NCBI GenBank assembly: GCA_963732155.1
Contig: CAVSYB010000015.1
Location: 592,429-656,428 of the forward strand
DNA: 64,000 nt
Direction: 5' to 3'
Origin: Roseiarcus sp963732155
GTDB lineage: Bacteria > Pseudomonadota > Alphaproteobacteria > Rhizobiales > Beijerinckiaceae
Within the stretch, counting starts at the first letter, position 1. Each line of letters starts with the position of its first letter. Below are positions 55,327 through 64,000 of the stretch, one piece after another. The position numbers and the translations under genes are program-made. A model generated the notes under the pieces. It was given only the letters and a program-made list of their open reading frames with translations, had not been told where the DNA came from and ran no database searches.

Positions 55327-56970
55327 ATGTGGTCAGCAGTGTCCGATAACTTGAAAGACGGCGCCGACGTCGTGAAACAGGTCTTCGCGACCCTCGCCCG
55401 CGACAAAGCCTGTCTGGCGGTCGCGGTAATATTCTCAATCCTCTATCTGCCCCAGGCGCTTATCCTGATCCACGACAATGGGCTGATCCTCGCCTACGAG
55501 ACCGATTCGGGCAGTCATATCGACGCAGTCAGGACGGTGTTGAATACTTACGATATGAACGAGGCTTATCATAGTCGGTATTATGGCTGGACGTTTTTTG
55601 CTCTATGCTTCGTCATTCTCACGCCGATTCATTTTGTTATGGCGCTGCTTCACAATTCCGATGAGACATATTTAATTCTGGGAGTACGGCTGATCCTGTT
55701 TTGCCTTGGCCTTTTATCTACCCTATTATTCTATGCCTTGTTGCGAGAATTGTTTCGCGGGAGACTTTTGGCATTTTTTGGCGCATTGCTGTACATAGCA
55801 TCGCCGGTCTGCTATCAATATTTCTTTCTCATTCATCCCGAGACGACGGGCTTGTCGTTGGTTTTCATGGCGACAATTTACCTTCTACGCTACTCGAAGA
55901 TTCCATTGGAGTCGCCGGACAAGGGCTATTTCTATCCCGCGCTTGTATGCATGATACTTGCGTCGTACAGCAAGCAAATATACTTCTTTCTTTCGTTGCC
56001 GATTTTGTATGCGTTTTTTCATCTCGTCAGCGAAAGGAAGCGCCTGTCGTATGTTTCTCTGATTTTCTCTGTGTCGTTTGCGCGCGCGCTGTTGGTATCC
56101 GCCGCGCTTGCTCTGGCGCTTTTGTCAATCATCCATCCTCACCTGTTTTTTCAATTCGACGCATTTCTGGAAGCGCAGGCCGATCTCGCCACGACGATGA
56201 ACGGGCCATATACTAAAACGATGACAGGGGCGCTTATCATCTGGTCAGAAATAACCTCATCGATTCCGCTATTGCTGCTCGGATTTGGCGTGTTGCCCTT
56301 GGTTTTGGTCGCGAGCGTTATCAGTTACGCAAAATCGAGGTCTCGAGAGAGCTTTCTCCTGGCGGTCAATTGTGGCGCGATTGTCCTGATCACGACGCTG
56401 ACCACGACAATGAATAGACTTATGTTCAATCCACACTACTTCCATCCGGTATACCCCTTGGTAATAATCCTGGTCCTCGCGTGCGTTGAGTGGATGGATC
56501 GTATTGTTAGAGGAAAATGGAAAATCCCAGCTGAAGCCGCGGCCTACCTGTGGTTGGCGATTATCTTGGCGGTTAGCCTCTATCAGGTTTTGCCGCGGCT
56601 CATCGAGAGATTGGATTATAAGGAGTTGATCGCCTATCGGACTTATGATTACATTCTTTCAAACATGAACGGCGCCGACAGGATCGCCTACGATCACTTC
56701 GTTGGAATGCCGGATTCATTCGCCCATAACAGCTGTCATTACTGGCAAGGATGCGGGACGGATTATATCGATTCGTTTGCGCCCAACTACGTGATGTTCA
56801 ACGGGCGGTTCACACTCTGGGGGGATGAAATGGATGAGACGAAGCGCTTGAAAAAGTACGTCGCCGAACATGGCTTGAAATTGGTGACTGAAATAACGGG
56901 ATCGCATGATCCCGGGACGGTCCCCTTGGGGGAGCCCCGAACGGTCACGGTGTCGGTATTCAGAAAATGA
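55327..56970 (+). CDS. GT39/ArnT-like membrane glycosyltransferase, paralogue of 44370-45986
   Basis: 547 residues from ATG 55327. It shares long stretches with the first copy: AYETDSGSHIDAVRTVLNTY versus SAFETDAGSHIDAIKSLLSS, YHSRYYGWTFFAL versus YHSKYYGWTFFAV, and the C-terminal SCHYWQGCGTDYIDSFAPN versus TCHYWRGCGEDYIETYAPD. Multiple membrane helices surround an acidic loop near residue 58. Composition is AT-richer than most of the window, though less than the first copy. The two copies probably act on different lipid-linked sugars or acceptors. Confidence 0.7.
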   Translation: MWSAVSDNLKDGADVVKQVFATLARDKACLAVAVIFSILYLPQALILIHDNGLILAYETDSGSHIDAVRTVLNTYDMNEAYHSRYYGWTFFALCFVILTPIHFVMALLHNSDETYLILGVRLILFCLGLLSTLLFYALLRELFRGRLLAFFGALLYIASPVCYQYFFLIHPETTGLSLVFMATIYLLRYSKIPLESPDKGYFYPALVCMILASYSKQIYFFLSLPILYAFFHLVSERKRLSYVSLIFSVSFARALLVSAALALALLSIIHPHLFFQFDAFLEAQADLATTMNGPYTKTMTGALIIWSEITSSIPLLLLGFGVLPLVLVASVISYAKSRSRESFLLAVNCGAIVLITTLTTTMNRLMFNPHYFHPVYPLVIILVLACVEWMDRIVRGKWKIPAEAAAYLWLAIILAVSLYQVLPRLIERLDYKELIAYRTYDYILSNMNGADRIAYDHFVGMPDSFAHNSCHYWQGCGTDYIDSFAPNYVMFNGRFTLWGDEMDETKRLKKYVAEHGLKLVTEITGSHDPGTVPLGEPRTVTVSVFRK

Positions 56971-56985
56971 CGGGATGGGGGTCGC

Positions 56986-57828
56986 ATGCACCCTCTGTTG
57001 GCGCGATTGCCGTTCATCAGACGGCCGTTTCATCAGCGCGACGTCGCGCGGCGGGAACGCGACAGGCTGCTCGCCGAGCAGGGCGCCCTGATCGCCGAGC
57101 GCGACGCGTTGAAGCTTGAGCTTCAAAACGCCAGGGCCGCCCAGCCCGCCCGGGTCGCGCAGCCGGATCCGCATTCCGTCAATGCCGAAGACCTCGAGGC
57201 GCGGGGTCTGCCTTCGGCCAAGATATTCTGCATCGGATTTGGCAAAACCGGCACGACCTCGCTGGAGGCGTTCTTCAGGGGCCTCGGGTTCAAGCTCGGC
57301 GATCAGGCGGCCGGAGAACTTCTCATCCGGGAATGGGCGGCGCGCAATTTCGAGCCGATCGTCGCGCTCGCCCGCACGGCGCAGGTATTTCAGGACATTC
57401 CCTTCGGCCTTCCTTTCACTTTCGTAGCGCTCGACAGCGCGTTCCCCGGCGCAAAATTCATTCATTCGGTGAGGGACGACGCCGCGCAATGGTATCGCTC
57501 GATCACCCGATTCCACACAAACATCGGCGAAAAGGACCGCCTTCCCACCGCGGACGATCTGAAGGAATACCCGTACCGCTACAAGGGCTGGCTGTTCGAG
57601 GCGATGCAGCTCATTTATGGAACCCCGGAACAAGAGCCGTATGACAAGGCCCGGTTGACGGCGGCGTATGAGGGCCACAATCGCGCGATCGCGGAATATT
57701 TCAGGCATCGCCCGGAATCTCTGCTGACCATCAATGCCGCGGATGCCCGGGCGGCTGAAAAGATTCTGCATTTCCTCGGCATGGCGTACACGGGTCAAAC
57801 GATGCCGCATCTGAATCGCAGCGACTGA
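56986..57828 (+). CDS. Sulfotransferase-family protein
   Basis: 280 residues. The PAPS 5'-phosphosulfate loop is IFCIGFGKTGTTSLEAFFRG near residue 82, and the 3'-phosphate region FPGAKFIHSVRDDAAQWYRS is near 155. A coiled coil (residues about 18-50, RRERDRLLAEQGALIAERDA) comes before the catalytic domain. It would move a sulfate from PAPS to a sugar or lipid hydroxyl. It starts 16 bp after the GT39-like gene and is probably in the same operon, suggesting a sulfated glycan. Confidence 0.85.
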   Translation: MHPLLARLPFIRRPFHQRDVARRERDRLLAEQGALIAERDALKLELQNARAAQPARVAQPDPHSVNAEDLEARGLPSAKIFCIGFGKTGTTSLEAFFRGLGFKLGDQAAGELLIREWAARNFEPIVALARTAQVFQDIPFGLPFTFVALDSAFPGAKFIHSVRDDAAQWYRSITRFHTNIGEKDRLPTADDLKEYPYRYKGWLFEAMQLIYGTPEQEPYDKARLTAAYEGHNRAIAEYFRHRPESLLTINAADARAAEKILHFLGMAYTGQTMPHLNRSD

Positions 57829-57908
57829 GCGAACCCGGGGTCGGAAGCGCAATCGCCCGAACAACGGTTGGAATGATCCCCGTCCCACGCCTCGAGCCGC
57901 CGCCCTTG

Positions 57909-58760
57909 CTAGCGCAGCCGGGCCATGCCGTCGCGCGCCAGCTGATCATTCGGATCGACGGCGATCGCCCGACCGTAAGACTCCATCGCCTTGTCCTTGT
58001 TGTTCTGCTTCTCATAGGCGAGGCCGAGACCGGCCCAGGCGTCGGCGTTCTTCGGATCGACGTTGAGCGCGGCGTCGAAATCGTCGATCGCGGCGTCGAA
58101 CTTGCCGATGGCGATCAGGCTCTGTCCGCGCGCCTGATACGGGGCGCCGGCGAACGGGTCGCGGTCGATCGCATTGTTGAAATCGGTGATCGCCTGCTGG
58201 TGGTTGCCCTGTCGCTGATAGATCAGCCCGCGCGCGTGAAAGGCCTGCGCGCCTTCCGGATTGAGCTTGATCGCCTGATCGAGATCGGCCAGCGCCTCGG
58301 TCAGGTGGCCTTGCGCGCGCAACAGATTGGCGCGGCCGAGGTAAGCGGGGGCATGGTTGGGATTGACGACGAGCGCCTGGTTGAAATCGGCGAGCGCCGG
58401 GCCTTCCTTCTGAATCTGGCGATAGGCGAGCGCGCGGTTCACATAGGCGCCGACGAAATTCGGATCGATCTGAATCGCCTTGGTGAAATCCTCGATCGCG
58501 TTCTGATAGCGCCCGATGCGGGCATAGGCGGCGCCGCGCGTGTTGTAGGCGACCGAATCGTTGGGGTTGCGCTGGATGACGTCGCTGAGAGAGGCGATGT
58601 TGGCGGAGCTTGCGCCCGACGTGTCGACCTCGACCTCGGCGACATTGCCGGTCGGGCGCGCGCCGAAACCGCCATAGCTTTCGCACCCGGCGAGCGCCAG
58701 GGCGGCGACGACCAGCGCCCCCCGAGCCGAACCGCCGCGACGCTTCGCCATCATCCGCAT
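57909..58760 (-). CDS. TPR lipoprotein
   Basis: 283 residues from ATG 58760 (nearby ATGs at 58754 and 58751). A lipoprotein signal peptide ends in LALAGC near residue 23. The rest consists of about six tetratricopeptide repeats, for example SVAYNTRGAAYARIGRYQNA and AEAWAGLGLAYEKQ-like units such as ADAWAGLGLAYEKQNNKDKA. Such repeats bind partner proteins. It resembles NlpI-like or rhizobial TPR lipoproteins and may scaffold envelope enzymes. Its role in the glycan locus is not established. Confidence 0.85.
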   Translation of the reverse strand: MRMMAKRRGGSARGALVVAALALAGCESYGGFGARPTGNVAEVEVDTSGASSANIASLSDVIQRNPNDSVAYNTRGAAYARIGRYQNAIEDFTKAIQIDPNFVGAYVNRALAYRQIQKEGPALADFNQALVVNPNHAPAYLGRANLLRAQGHLTEALADLDQAIKLNPEGAQAFHARGLIYQRQGNHQQAITDFNNAIDRDPFAGAPYQARGQSLIAIGKFDAAIDDFDAALNVDPKNADAWAGLGLAYEKQNNKDKAMESYGRAIAVDPNDQLARDGMARLR

Positions 58761-58924
58761 CGCGCCCCGATCCCCGTCGCGCCGAAGGTCAACGCGCCGG
58801 ACCATGCGCGCCTTGCCCCGACGAAACGGCCAACACAAAAAAATGCGGCGCGCGTCGCTTCGCCGCCGCAGGATGGCTGATCAGCGGGCGCCGCGAACCT
58901 TCGCGCCGCTCGCCTGAGCGAGCC

Positions 58925-59167
58925 TCAGCGCGGGGCGCCGACGACCGGCTTCGGCTTCATCGGCAGCAGACCCTCGCGCTGCAACTTCTTGCGCGCGAGC
59001 TTGCGCGCGCGGCGGATCGCTTCGGCCTTTTCGCGGGCGCGTTTCTCGGAAGGCTTCTCGTAGTGCCCACGCAATTTCATCTCGCGGAAAATCCCCTCGC
59101 GCTGCATCTTCTTCTTGAGCGCTTTGAGGGCCTGATCGACATTGTTGTCGCGGACGAGAACTTGCAC
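58925..59167 (-). CDS. rpsU: 30S ribosomal protein S21
   Basis: 80 residues with a GTG start at 59167, preceded by AGGAT. The sequence VQVLVRDNNVDQALKALKKK and the basic body with GIFREMKLRGHYEKPSEKRA match bacterial S21, with the Lys/Arg-rich C-terminal extension common in alphaproteobacteria. It is a core-like gene between accessory genes and an IS element. Confidence 0.93.
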   Translation of the reverse strand: MQVLVRDNNVDQALKALKKKMQREGIFREMKLRGHYEKPSEKRAREKAEAIRRARKLARKKLQREGLLPMKPKPVVGAPR

Positions 59168-59325
59168 GGGTGATCCTGTATCTGGAGGCTGGCGACAGCC
59201 TCGCATGGGAATTGGTGAGAAATAAGACAACGACGGTCCCGGCGCTTCGACGGCGCCTGAATCTCCGGAGCGCGCCGATAGCAGACTCACGGCTTTTTGT
59301 CCAGACAGACAGCGGCCGCGCCGGC

Positions 59326-60454
59326 CAAGGCTGTCACATTCGAAGGAGGAGTTCGACGAGGAAGGCGTCGTTCCATGCGGCTCTTTTGATTTTGTCTCGG
59401 ATGGAGCCGTTTGCGGAGTTGGTCCGAGCCATGTTGAGCGCGATGGGGCGCAGGACGGCGAGATTGAGCGGGCCGTTGTCCGCTCTGGCGCGGGAACGGT
59501 CATCGTCGAGGACGGCGTGGACAACCCGGTGGAGCTTGTTCTCGACGTTCCAATGGGCGCGGACGGCCTTGAGCGCGTGCGCGGTTTCGCGGACCGCAAC
59601 CAGATCGGCCAGCGCCGCGAGGCCTGGAAATCCACGTCGCCTGGCCAGCCATTCGACATCATGCACGACGCGCAAGCGTCTCGTCTCGATGCGGCCGTGG
59701 TCGGCGTCGACCGTCTCGTCCGCGTCGTCGGCCGCCACGGCGGGATCATCGAGAAACAGCAGGGCGTCGTCGTACATCGTGAAGCGGTTCGACTTGAGCC
59801 CGAGAACGTAATCGGCGCCTTTGTCGAGGATCGCTTGCGCCGTCTCTTTCTGGCAATGAAGGGCGTCGGCGGCGACGATCCGGCCTCCGAAGTCAAGGAG
59901 CCCGAGAAGGCCGCGCAGGGCGGCGATCTCGCCAGTTCCCTGCGGCCCGCCGATCTGACCCGGCGCCAGACCGCCGCCGGTGGCGAAGGCGTCGACCAGG
60001 GCGAGCGGCGAACCGCCCCGCGCCCGCTCGAAAGCCGCCCTCAGCCCCTTGCCGTCGATGGCGACCACGCCGTCTTGCCGCGCCGCGTCCGCCAGGCCTT
60101 GCGCGAACCGCGTGAGGCAGGCGGCGAAGGCGTCGGGATCGATGATGCGAAACAGCCGCGAGAAGGCGTCGTGGCTCGGGACGCCGCCTTCGAGGGTCAG
60201 GAACTCCCGCAAAAGCGCTTCTTTCGACCGGCCGAACAGCGCAAAATCCACGCAACTCTCGGCGCCCGACAGCGTCGCCGCAAGCGCAATCGTCAGCATT
60301 TCCAAAAGATCGTGACGCTGCGCGTTGCCGCTACGCGGATCAGGCACATCGGAAAAGCAATCTGAAATCCAACCCATCGGGAGCCTCCTCGGACAGAAGA
60401 CACCCTCAGAATCCATCACGCTGCTTCAGCGCAAGTTCAAATGCGATTCCCCTG
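59326..60454 (-). mobile_element. ISAs1-family insertion sequence
   Basis: The transposase is bounded by imperfect 19-bp inverted repeats: CAAGGCTGTCACATTCGAA (59326-59344) and, on the other strand, CAGGGGAATCGCATTTGAA (60454-60436), with 13 matching positions. The whole is about 1129 bp. I see no matching target duplication in the bases flanking these ends, so the ends may be slightly misplaced or the site rearranged since insertion. Confidence 0.65.
59334..60416 (-). CDS. ISAs1-family transposase
   Basis: About 360 residues from ATG 60416 (GTG 60419 also in frame), full length for the family. The DDE domain is visible in VVAIDGKGLRAAFERARGGS near residue 118, IVAADALHCQKETAQAILDK near 182 (second Asp with the family DALHxQ motif) and VRAHWNVENKLHRVVHAVLD near 288 (final Glu in HWxVEN). 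All three acidic residues look intact, so the enzyme may be active. Confidence 0.9.
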   Translation of the reverse strand: MDSEGVFCPRRLPMGWISDCFSDVPDPRSGNAQRHDLLEMLTIALAATLSGAESCVDFALFGRSKEALLREFLTLEGGVPSHDAFSRLFRIIDPDAFAACLTRFAQGLADAARQDGVVAIDGKGLRAAFERARGGSPLALVDAFATGGGLAPGQIGGPQGTGEIAALRGLLGLLDFGGRIVAADALHCQKETAQAILDKGADYVLGLKSNRFTMYDDALLFLDDPAVAADDADETVDADHGRIETRRLRVVHDVEWLARRRGFPGLAALADLVAVRETAHALKAVRAHWNVENKLHRVVHAVLDDDRSRARADNGPLNLAVLRPIALNMARTNSANGSIRDKIKRAAWNDAFLVELLLRM

Positions 60455-60643
60455 CTGAGCCAGGACAGGCGGTTGAGCGCCAGCAGGATTGAGTTTAGCG
60501 AGGGACAGGCGTGCGGAGACCCACGTCCACGTCCCCACCGCGACCCCGAAGCCCACGCAAACGCCCTTGCCCAACTCGACCCAAGCGAGTGCGCAAACCA
60601 TCGCAGAAATGCAGGATACGCCTACACCTAAACGCCGAACGCT

Positions 60644-63028
60644 CTAATACCCGGGAGGGATCGGCCTTGCGACAATTCCGATGGGTTGACGTGGGCCGCT
60701 CGAACGTGGCGGCCAAGCCAACGCCGAAAACGGCGCGCCGTCCAACGCGAGCATTGGACTGTAATATGGATCGTTCATCAGCGCCTCTCCCCACGCGGAG
60801 CGCAAATTTCTGTGCTCCCAGTCCATTCGATTCGACCCGTCCAGGCTCAAATCGCGTCCGCGGCTTTCCGACTCGCGATGAAGAAGTTTGGCGTGCGGGG
60901 TGACAATAATTCTGAGGCCCTTGGCGCGAAGCTTGAGACAAAAATCCACGTCGTTGAAATTGACCGGGAAATGGACGCTGTCCAAGCCGCCGCAATCGAT
61001 CAATAGCTTGCGCCGAGTCAGAAGACATGCGCCCGTGACCGCGCTGCATTCGTGTGAGACGTTCAAAAGATCTGCGTAGCCCGGATCGCCTTCAATCCGC
61101 TCATTGAACGCGTGGGCCGCAGCGAAGTTGACGCCGAGAACGATGCCGGCATGCTGAACGACCCGGCTGGGCCAAAGAAGCGTCGGGCCCACAGCGCCGA
61201 CGTCTGGTTCCGAAATGCGGTTCATCATCTCATCAAGCCAGCCAGCTTCGAGCGCTTCGACGTCGTTGTTCAGCAGAAGCACGTAGTCTGCGGTGGCAAT
61301 GGAGACGCCGGCATTGATCAGCCTGGCAAAATTGAATGTGCCGCCAAAATGAACGATGCGAACGCGCTTATTCTTGACTTCGGCGAAAAACGCCTTCGTA
61401 AGCGGGTCAGACGAATCATTGTCAATTACGATCACCTCTGTCTGCTCGACGTTTGTGGTTTGCCTAATCGAGTCCAAACATGGTTCGAGCAGGTCGAGGC
61501 GGTCGCGCGTCGGGATGAGAATAGAGACTTTCTGCTGGCGACAATTGCGGCTGAGGCGCGCGGCAGGCAGTAGCGCGCCGAACGCGGGCTTCACAGCTGC
61601 AGACGAGCCGTTCGTCTTGAGATGGGCGGCAGTCGCCTTAGCCAAACGAAAGGAGCCGTCGCTCAGGTCGAGCTTGGGAATGCGCGCCAGAAATCCTGGC
61701 AAATGGATTGGAAAGCCCGTGCCCTGCGCCGAGCGTCTCGACCGCTCGGTCGCATTCAGTCCGTCGACAAGTGAGTTGAACAAGCGGAACAGATCGTTGA
61801 CGCCGCTGTCCGCAAATTCCTGAGCGCGCGACAGGGACGTTGCAAACAGGAAGGCGCCAAACCCTTGTTCAAGCATGCGCTCATAATCGAACGCCGGAAA
61901 GGCAATTGGCCAGTCCTTGCCATCCTCGCTCTTGATCGCGATGTCGGAATAAACCAATGCAGAATCGGGGAAGGTCGATAGGGCGTTGGCGAGAAGGGCG
62001 AGTGCGTGCGGATGGAAGACTGTGCCAGAGAGAGCAAAAACAGCGCACTCGCAGGCTTTGGCTTCGGAGGCTAGAAACTGCTTCAAACTCTCGTTGCCGA
62101 ACGCCATTTGTCCATCGCCATCGCAAAGCACTCCCGCGACCCAGGCGCAGTCAGTCTGCGCTTGGAGGCTCTCTACGCTCGTTTCAAATTCGTTCTCTCC
62201 GACCAGCGCCACCGCGATCTTGATGCGGTGATCGAGGGACGCACGGGCCATTGGAAAGGCGCGCTGCCACTCGACGAAGGTCGTAAATGGCATGGACTGT
62301 GGAACCAATTTGTCAAACAGTTCTCCGCGCAGTTTTTCGGATTCGATTTGGGCGCAGTTCTCTATGAACTGGGAAAGTCCGTCCTTGAAGGCGATGAATG
62401 TGCAGGGGCTGCCGGGAAGTTCGTTCCCAGCGTCATCGACGATTTGCGCGCGGCGTATCTTCCCGTCGGCGAAGTGGCTCGGCAAAGTCAAATCGAAAGC
62501 GCGAACTGCAACGGCATCTCGACCGCGACTGGAATTGGCCCACTGCGAAGCAAGTGCTTCGGAGACTAGGACGCCGTCGACGAACGCTTTGACTTTGCGG
62601 ACCCCTTTGTTGGGCGACCCCTCGAGTTGACCCGTGATTCGCAGACCGCCAATCCAAAGCGCGCGCGAGTTATCGTTGCGGCTCAGCGTCGGGGAGGCGG
62701 AAATCAGGATTGGCGCGCCTAAGACCTGATTGAGGTTCGCCAGTCGCACTTCGACCAAACGGCATCCGCTCAGCACCGTTGCATCAATCGTAAACAAGAA
62801 GCCGTAACAACCGTCGGCGAACCCCTCTTGCGCGAGTTCGTGGTCATAGAGGCAAGCGCGCGCGATCGATGCCGGGCAGCCATCCGCATAAAGCTCAACG
62901 ACAAATCGAGTGGCCAAATTGGCAGGGTCAAGCACGTAGCCGCCGATTCGCTGATCGGAGAGCAGATACGTTGCGGCCTTCAAGCGAGGAAGAGGAGTCA
63001 TGGATTCTGAGCGTGAAGGCAGCGTCAT
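60644..63028 (-). CDS. Large multidomain GT2 glycosyltransferase
   Basis: 794 residues. Two GT-A-like parts: residues about 260-420 look like a degenerate GT2 domain (LDHRIKIAVALVGENEFETS), and residues about 500-720 form a canonical GT2 domain with VSILIPTRDRLDLLEPCLDS, VIVIDNDSSD near 540, VLLLNNDVEALEAGWLDEMM near 590 and DVDFCLKLRAKGLRIIVTPH near 690. The last 70 residues are a tail. Such proteins extend rhamnan or O-antigen chains. Its stop is near the IS element. It overlaps the next minus-strand gene by 4 bp. G+C is lower than in the core genes. Confidence 0.85.
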   Translation of the reverse strand: MTLPSRSESMTPLPRLKAATYLLSDQRIGGYVLDPANLATRFVVELYADGCPASIARACLYDHELAQEGFADGCYGFLFTIDATVLSGCRLVEVRLANLNQVLGAPILISASPTLSRNDNSRALWIGGLRITGQLEGSPNKGVRKVKAFVDGVLVSEALASQWANSSRGRDAVAVRAFDLTLPSHFADGKIRRAQIVDDAGNELPGSPCTFIAFKDGLSQFIENCAQIESEKLRGELFDKLVPQSMPFTTFVEWQRAFPMARASLDHRIKIAVALVGENEFETSVESLQAQTDCAWVAGVLCDGDGQMAFGNESLKQFLASEAKACECAVFALSGTVFHPHALALLANALSTFPDSALVYSDIAIKSEDGKDWPIAFPAFDYERMLEQGFGAFLFATSLSRAQEFADSGVNDLFRLFNSLVDGLNATERSRRSAQGTGFPIHLPGFLARIPKLDLSDGSFRLAKATAAHLKTNGSSAAVKPAFGALLPAARLSRNCRQQKVSILIPTRDRLDLLEPCLDSIRQTTNVEQTEVIVIDNDSSDPLTKAFFAEVKNKRVRIVHFGGTFNFARLINAGVSIATADYVLLLNNDVEALEAGWLDEMMNRISEPDVGAVGPTLLWPSRVVQHAGIVLGVNFAAAHAFNERIEGDPGYADLLNVSHECSAVTGACLLTRRKLLIDCGGLDSVHFPVNFNDVDFCLKLRAKGLRIIVTPHAKLLHRESESRGRDLSLDGSNRMDWEHRNLRSAWGEALMNDPYYSPMLALDGAPFSALAWPPRSSGPRQPIGIVARPIPPGY

Positions 63029-64000
63029 TGCGCGGTCGGAGGGCGAGATATCGCTTTAAGCCAATCGGCAATCGAGGAGGCCGCGCTTTCGTCGCAGACG
63101 CGAGGGTCGAGGGCGAGATCCTCGTCGTCAATTTCGAGAGCCGCGAAGGACCAGTCAAAATACGCTTTTGGCAAGACAGACTCGTGAGCGACCTTGTCCA
63201 ACAGTCCGAAGAAACACGTTCGATACGGCGACATCAGAGCGGAAAGTCGATATTGTATGACCAAGCGGGGATATTCGTGGGGCTTTATTTCCCCGGTGAC
63301 AAAAACATTGCCCGTCGCCATGACGGCCAGATCATTGACGCAGCGTCCAAGCACGACGATCTTTGTCTTAGTGTCGTCTTGCACGAGACGCCGACAAACA
63401 CTAATGATTTGCCTATCGATCAAACCTGATGCGAACGGAACTAAGATCGCCAGCGAGTGATCGTTCGAGAGCTGCGTTCGGCCTTGCTTGATCGCCAAAC
63501 GGGTGACGTCGCTGACAACGAGCCTGTTCGCAAAGGCGCGTCGCGCGAAAGCATCCGCCATGCGATCCAAGGGCTTGATCGAGTCAACTAGGTCGAGCGC
63601 CTTCGCAATTCGCTGTTGATCCTTTGATTTGTGCGTACGCCCCGAAGTAGCGAACATCGGGGTGAACAGGCAGGCGTCGCAGGCGGTTAGCGGCTCGAGC
63701 CCCGGGCACGGCCCCTCGCAGTGCGCGAACGAAGGAGAACACCACTCGAGGTTGGCGCAAATCACGTCGATGCGCGTGCGCAGTTGGCTTAACTGCGACA
63801 AGAGCGTGATGGGGATTGATTGGTAGTCGAAGAGTTCAATTTGCCGAATGTCGAGGCGGTCAATGTAGGACCGCAGAGTGGCGACGTCGGCCTCGCGATC
63901 AAGAGCAAAAACCAAGGATTGGGGCGTCTCACCGCCTTTGTTCTTGAGTTCGACGGTTCGACCATAGGGGCTATAGGTGCAATAAATTGCGCAGACACCC
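63025..64000 (-). CDS. Glycosyltransferase-like protein, 5' end beyond the window
   Basis: The frame is open to the window edge (the first visible residues read GVCAIYCTYSPYGRTVEL), so the N-terminus is missing. The visible 324 residues end at 63025 and overlap the GT2 start. The C-terminal part (VVLGRCVNDLAVMATGNVF, VTGEIKPHEYPRLVIQYRL, then KAYFDWSFAALEIDDEDLA) resembles the donor-site lobe of GT-B glycosyltransferases in large polysaccharide-assembly proteins. A Cys-rich patch (CEGPCPGLEPLTACDACLF) is unusual. Family assignment is tentative. Confidence 0.6.
   Translation of the reverse strand, partial: GVCAIYCTYSPYGRTVELKNKGGETPQSLVFALDREADVATLRSYIDRLDIRQIELFDYQSIPITLLSQLSQLRTRIDVICANLEWCSPSFAHCEGPCPGLEPLTACDACLFTPMFATSGRTHKSKDQQRIAKALDLVDSIKPLDRMADAFARRAFANRLVVSDVTRLAIKQGRTQLSNDHSLAILVPFASGLIDRQIISVCRRLVQDDTKTKIVVLGRCVNDLAVMATGNVFVTGEIKPHEYPRLVIQYRLSALMSPYRTCFFGLLDKVAHESVLPKAYFDWSFAALEIDDEDLALDPRVCDESAASSIADWLKAISRPPTAQ

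Noticed and set aside
55701..56216. A 171-residue frame within the GT39-like gene
   Set aside because: It lies entirely in the wrong frame of a clearly real, paralogue-supported membrane protein.

Overview
The window is G+C-rich DNA from a proteobacterium, most likely an alphaproteobacterium of the order Hyphomicrobiales (Beijerinckiaceae/Methylocystaceae-like). Supports for this are inference from gene content: a hopanoid (hpn) cluster, a three-gene proton-translocating transhydrogenase (pntAA-pntAB-pntB) preceded by a small aa3-oxidase subunit IV-like gene, TRAP and LacI-type catabolic genes, and GC-biased codon use. No rRNA, tRNA, CRISPR array or replication origin was recognised.

Region 1 (1-10919) is a catabolic island for an unidentified carboxylic acid. 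A TRAP transporter (dctP-Q-M), two crotonase-fold enzymes and a cyclase-family metal hydrolase form one tight minus-strand operon. A secreted alpha/beta hydrolase lies beyond it. A LacI-type regulator is divergent from an acyl-CoA ligase and an NTF2-like protein. Near-identical 14-bp palindromes (TTGAAACATTTCAA and close variants) sit upstream of the hydrolase, the TRAP operon and the regulator/ligase pair, so this looks like one local LacI regulon.

Region 2 (10920-21612): a 1.1-kb gene-poor stretch holds an IS5-type transposase fragment joined to a relic of a TPR protein. A complete peptide/nickel-type ABC importer follows. It faces convergently a DUF2314 protein and the preA-preT dihydropyrimidine dehydrogenase pair. 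Upstream of preT is a perfect match to the RutR operator (TTGACCA-N2-TGGTCAA), although rutR is not in the window.

Region 3 (21613-25984) is a three-component drug/solute efflux pump (EmrA-EmrB-NodT type).

Region 4 (26394-38855) is the hopanoid locus: hpnB-C-D-E-G on the plus strand, hpnH convergent to hpnG with 3' ends overlapping by 60 bp, and no squalene-hopene cyclase between hpnE and hpnG. A lower-GC pair encoding a DUF1156-like DNA methylase and a PD-(D/E)XK nuclease lies between hpnH and a GT4 glycosyltransferase/PIG-L deacetylase pair. A polyprenyl diphosphate synthase closes the locus.

Region 5 (39109-44053) holds the COX IV-like gene, the pnt operon, an alpha/beta hydrolase and a secreted ricin-type lectin.

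Region 6 (44370-64000) is a mosaic surface-glycan locus. It includes two low-GC paralogous GT39/ArnT-like membrane transferases, and a methyltransferase/epimerase/DegT aminotransferase/ArnC-like GT2/ArnE-like SMR series that resembles an undecaprenyl-linked amino-sugar pathway. It also has a frameshifted TPR-GT61 gene, a NeuD-like acetyltransferase, a zinc-ribbon methyltransferase, a sulfotransferase, a TPR lipoprotein, rpsU, an ISAs1 element and two large glycosyltransferases, the last cut by the window edge.
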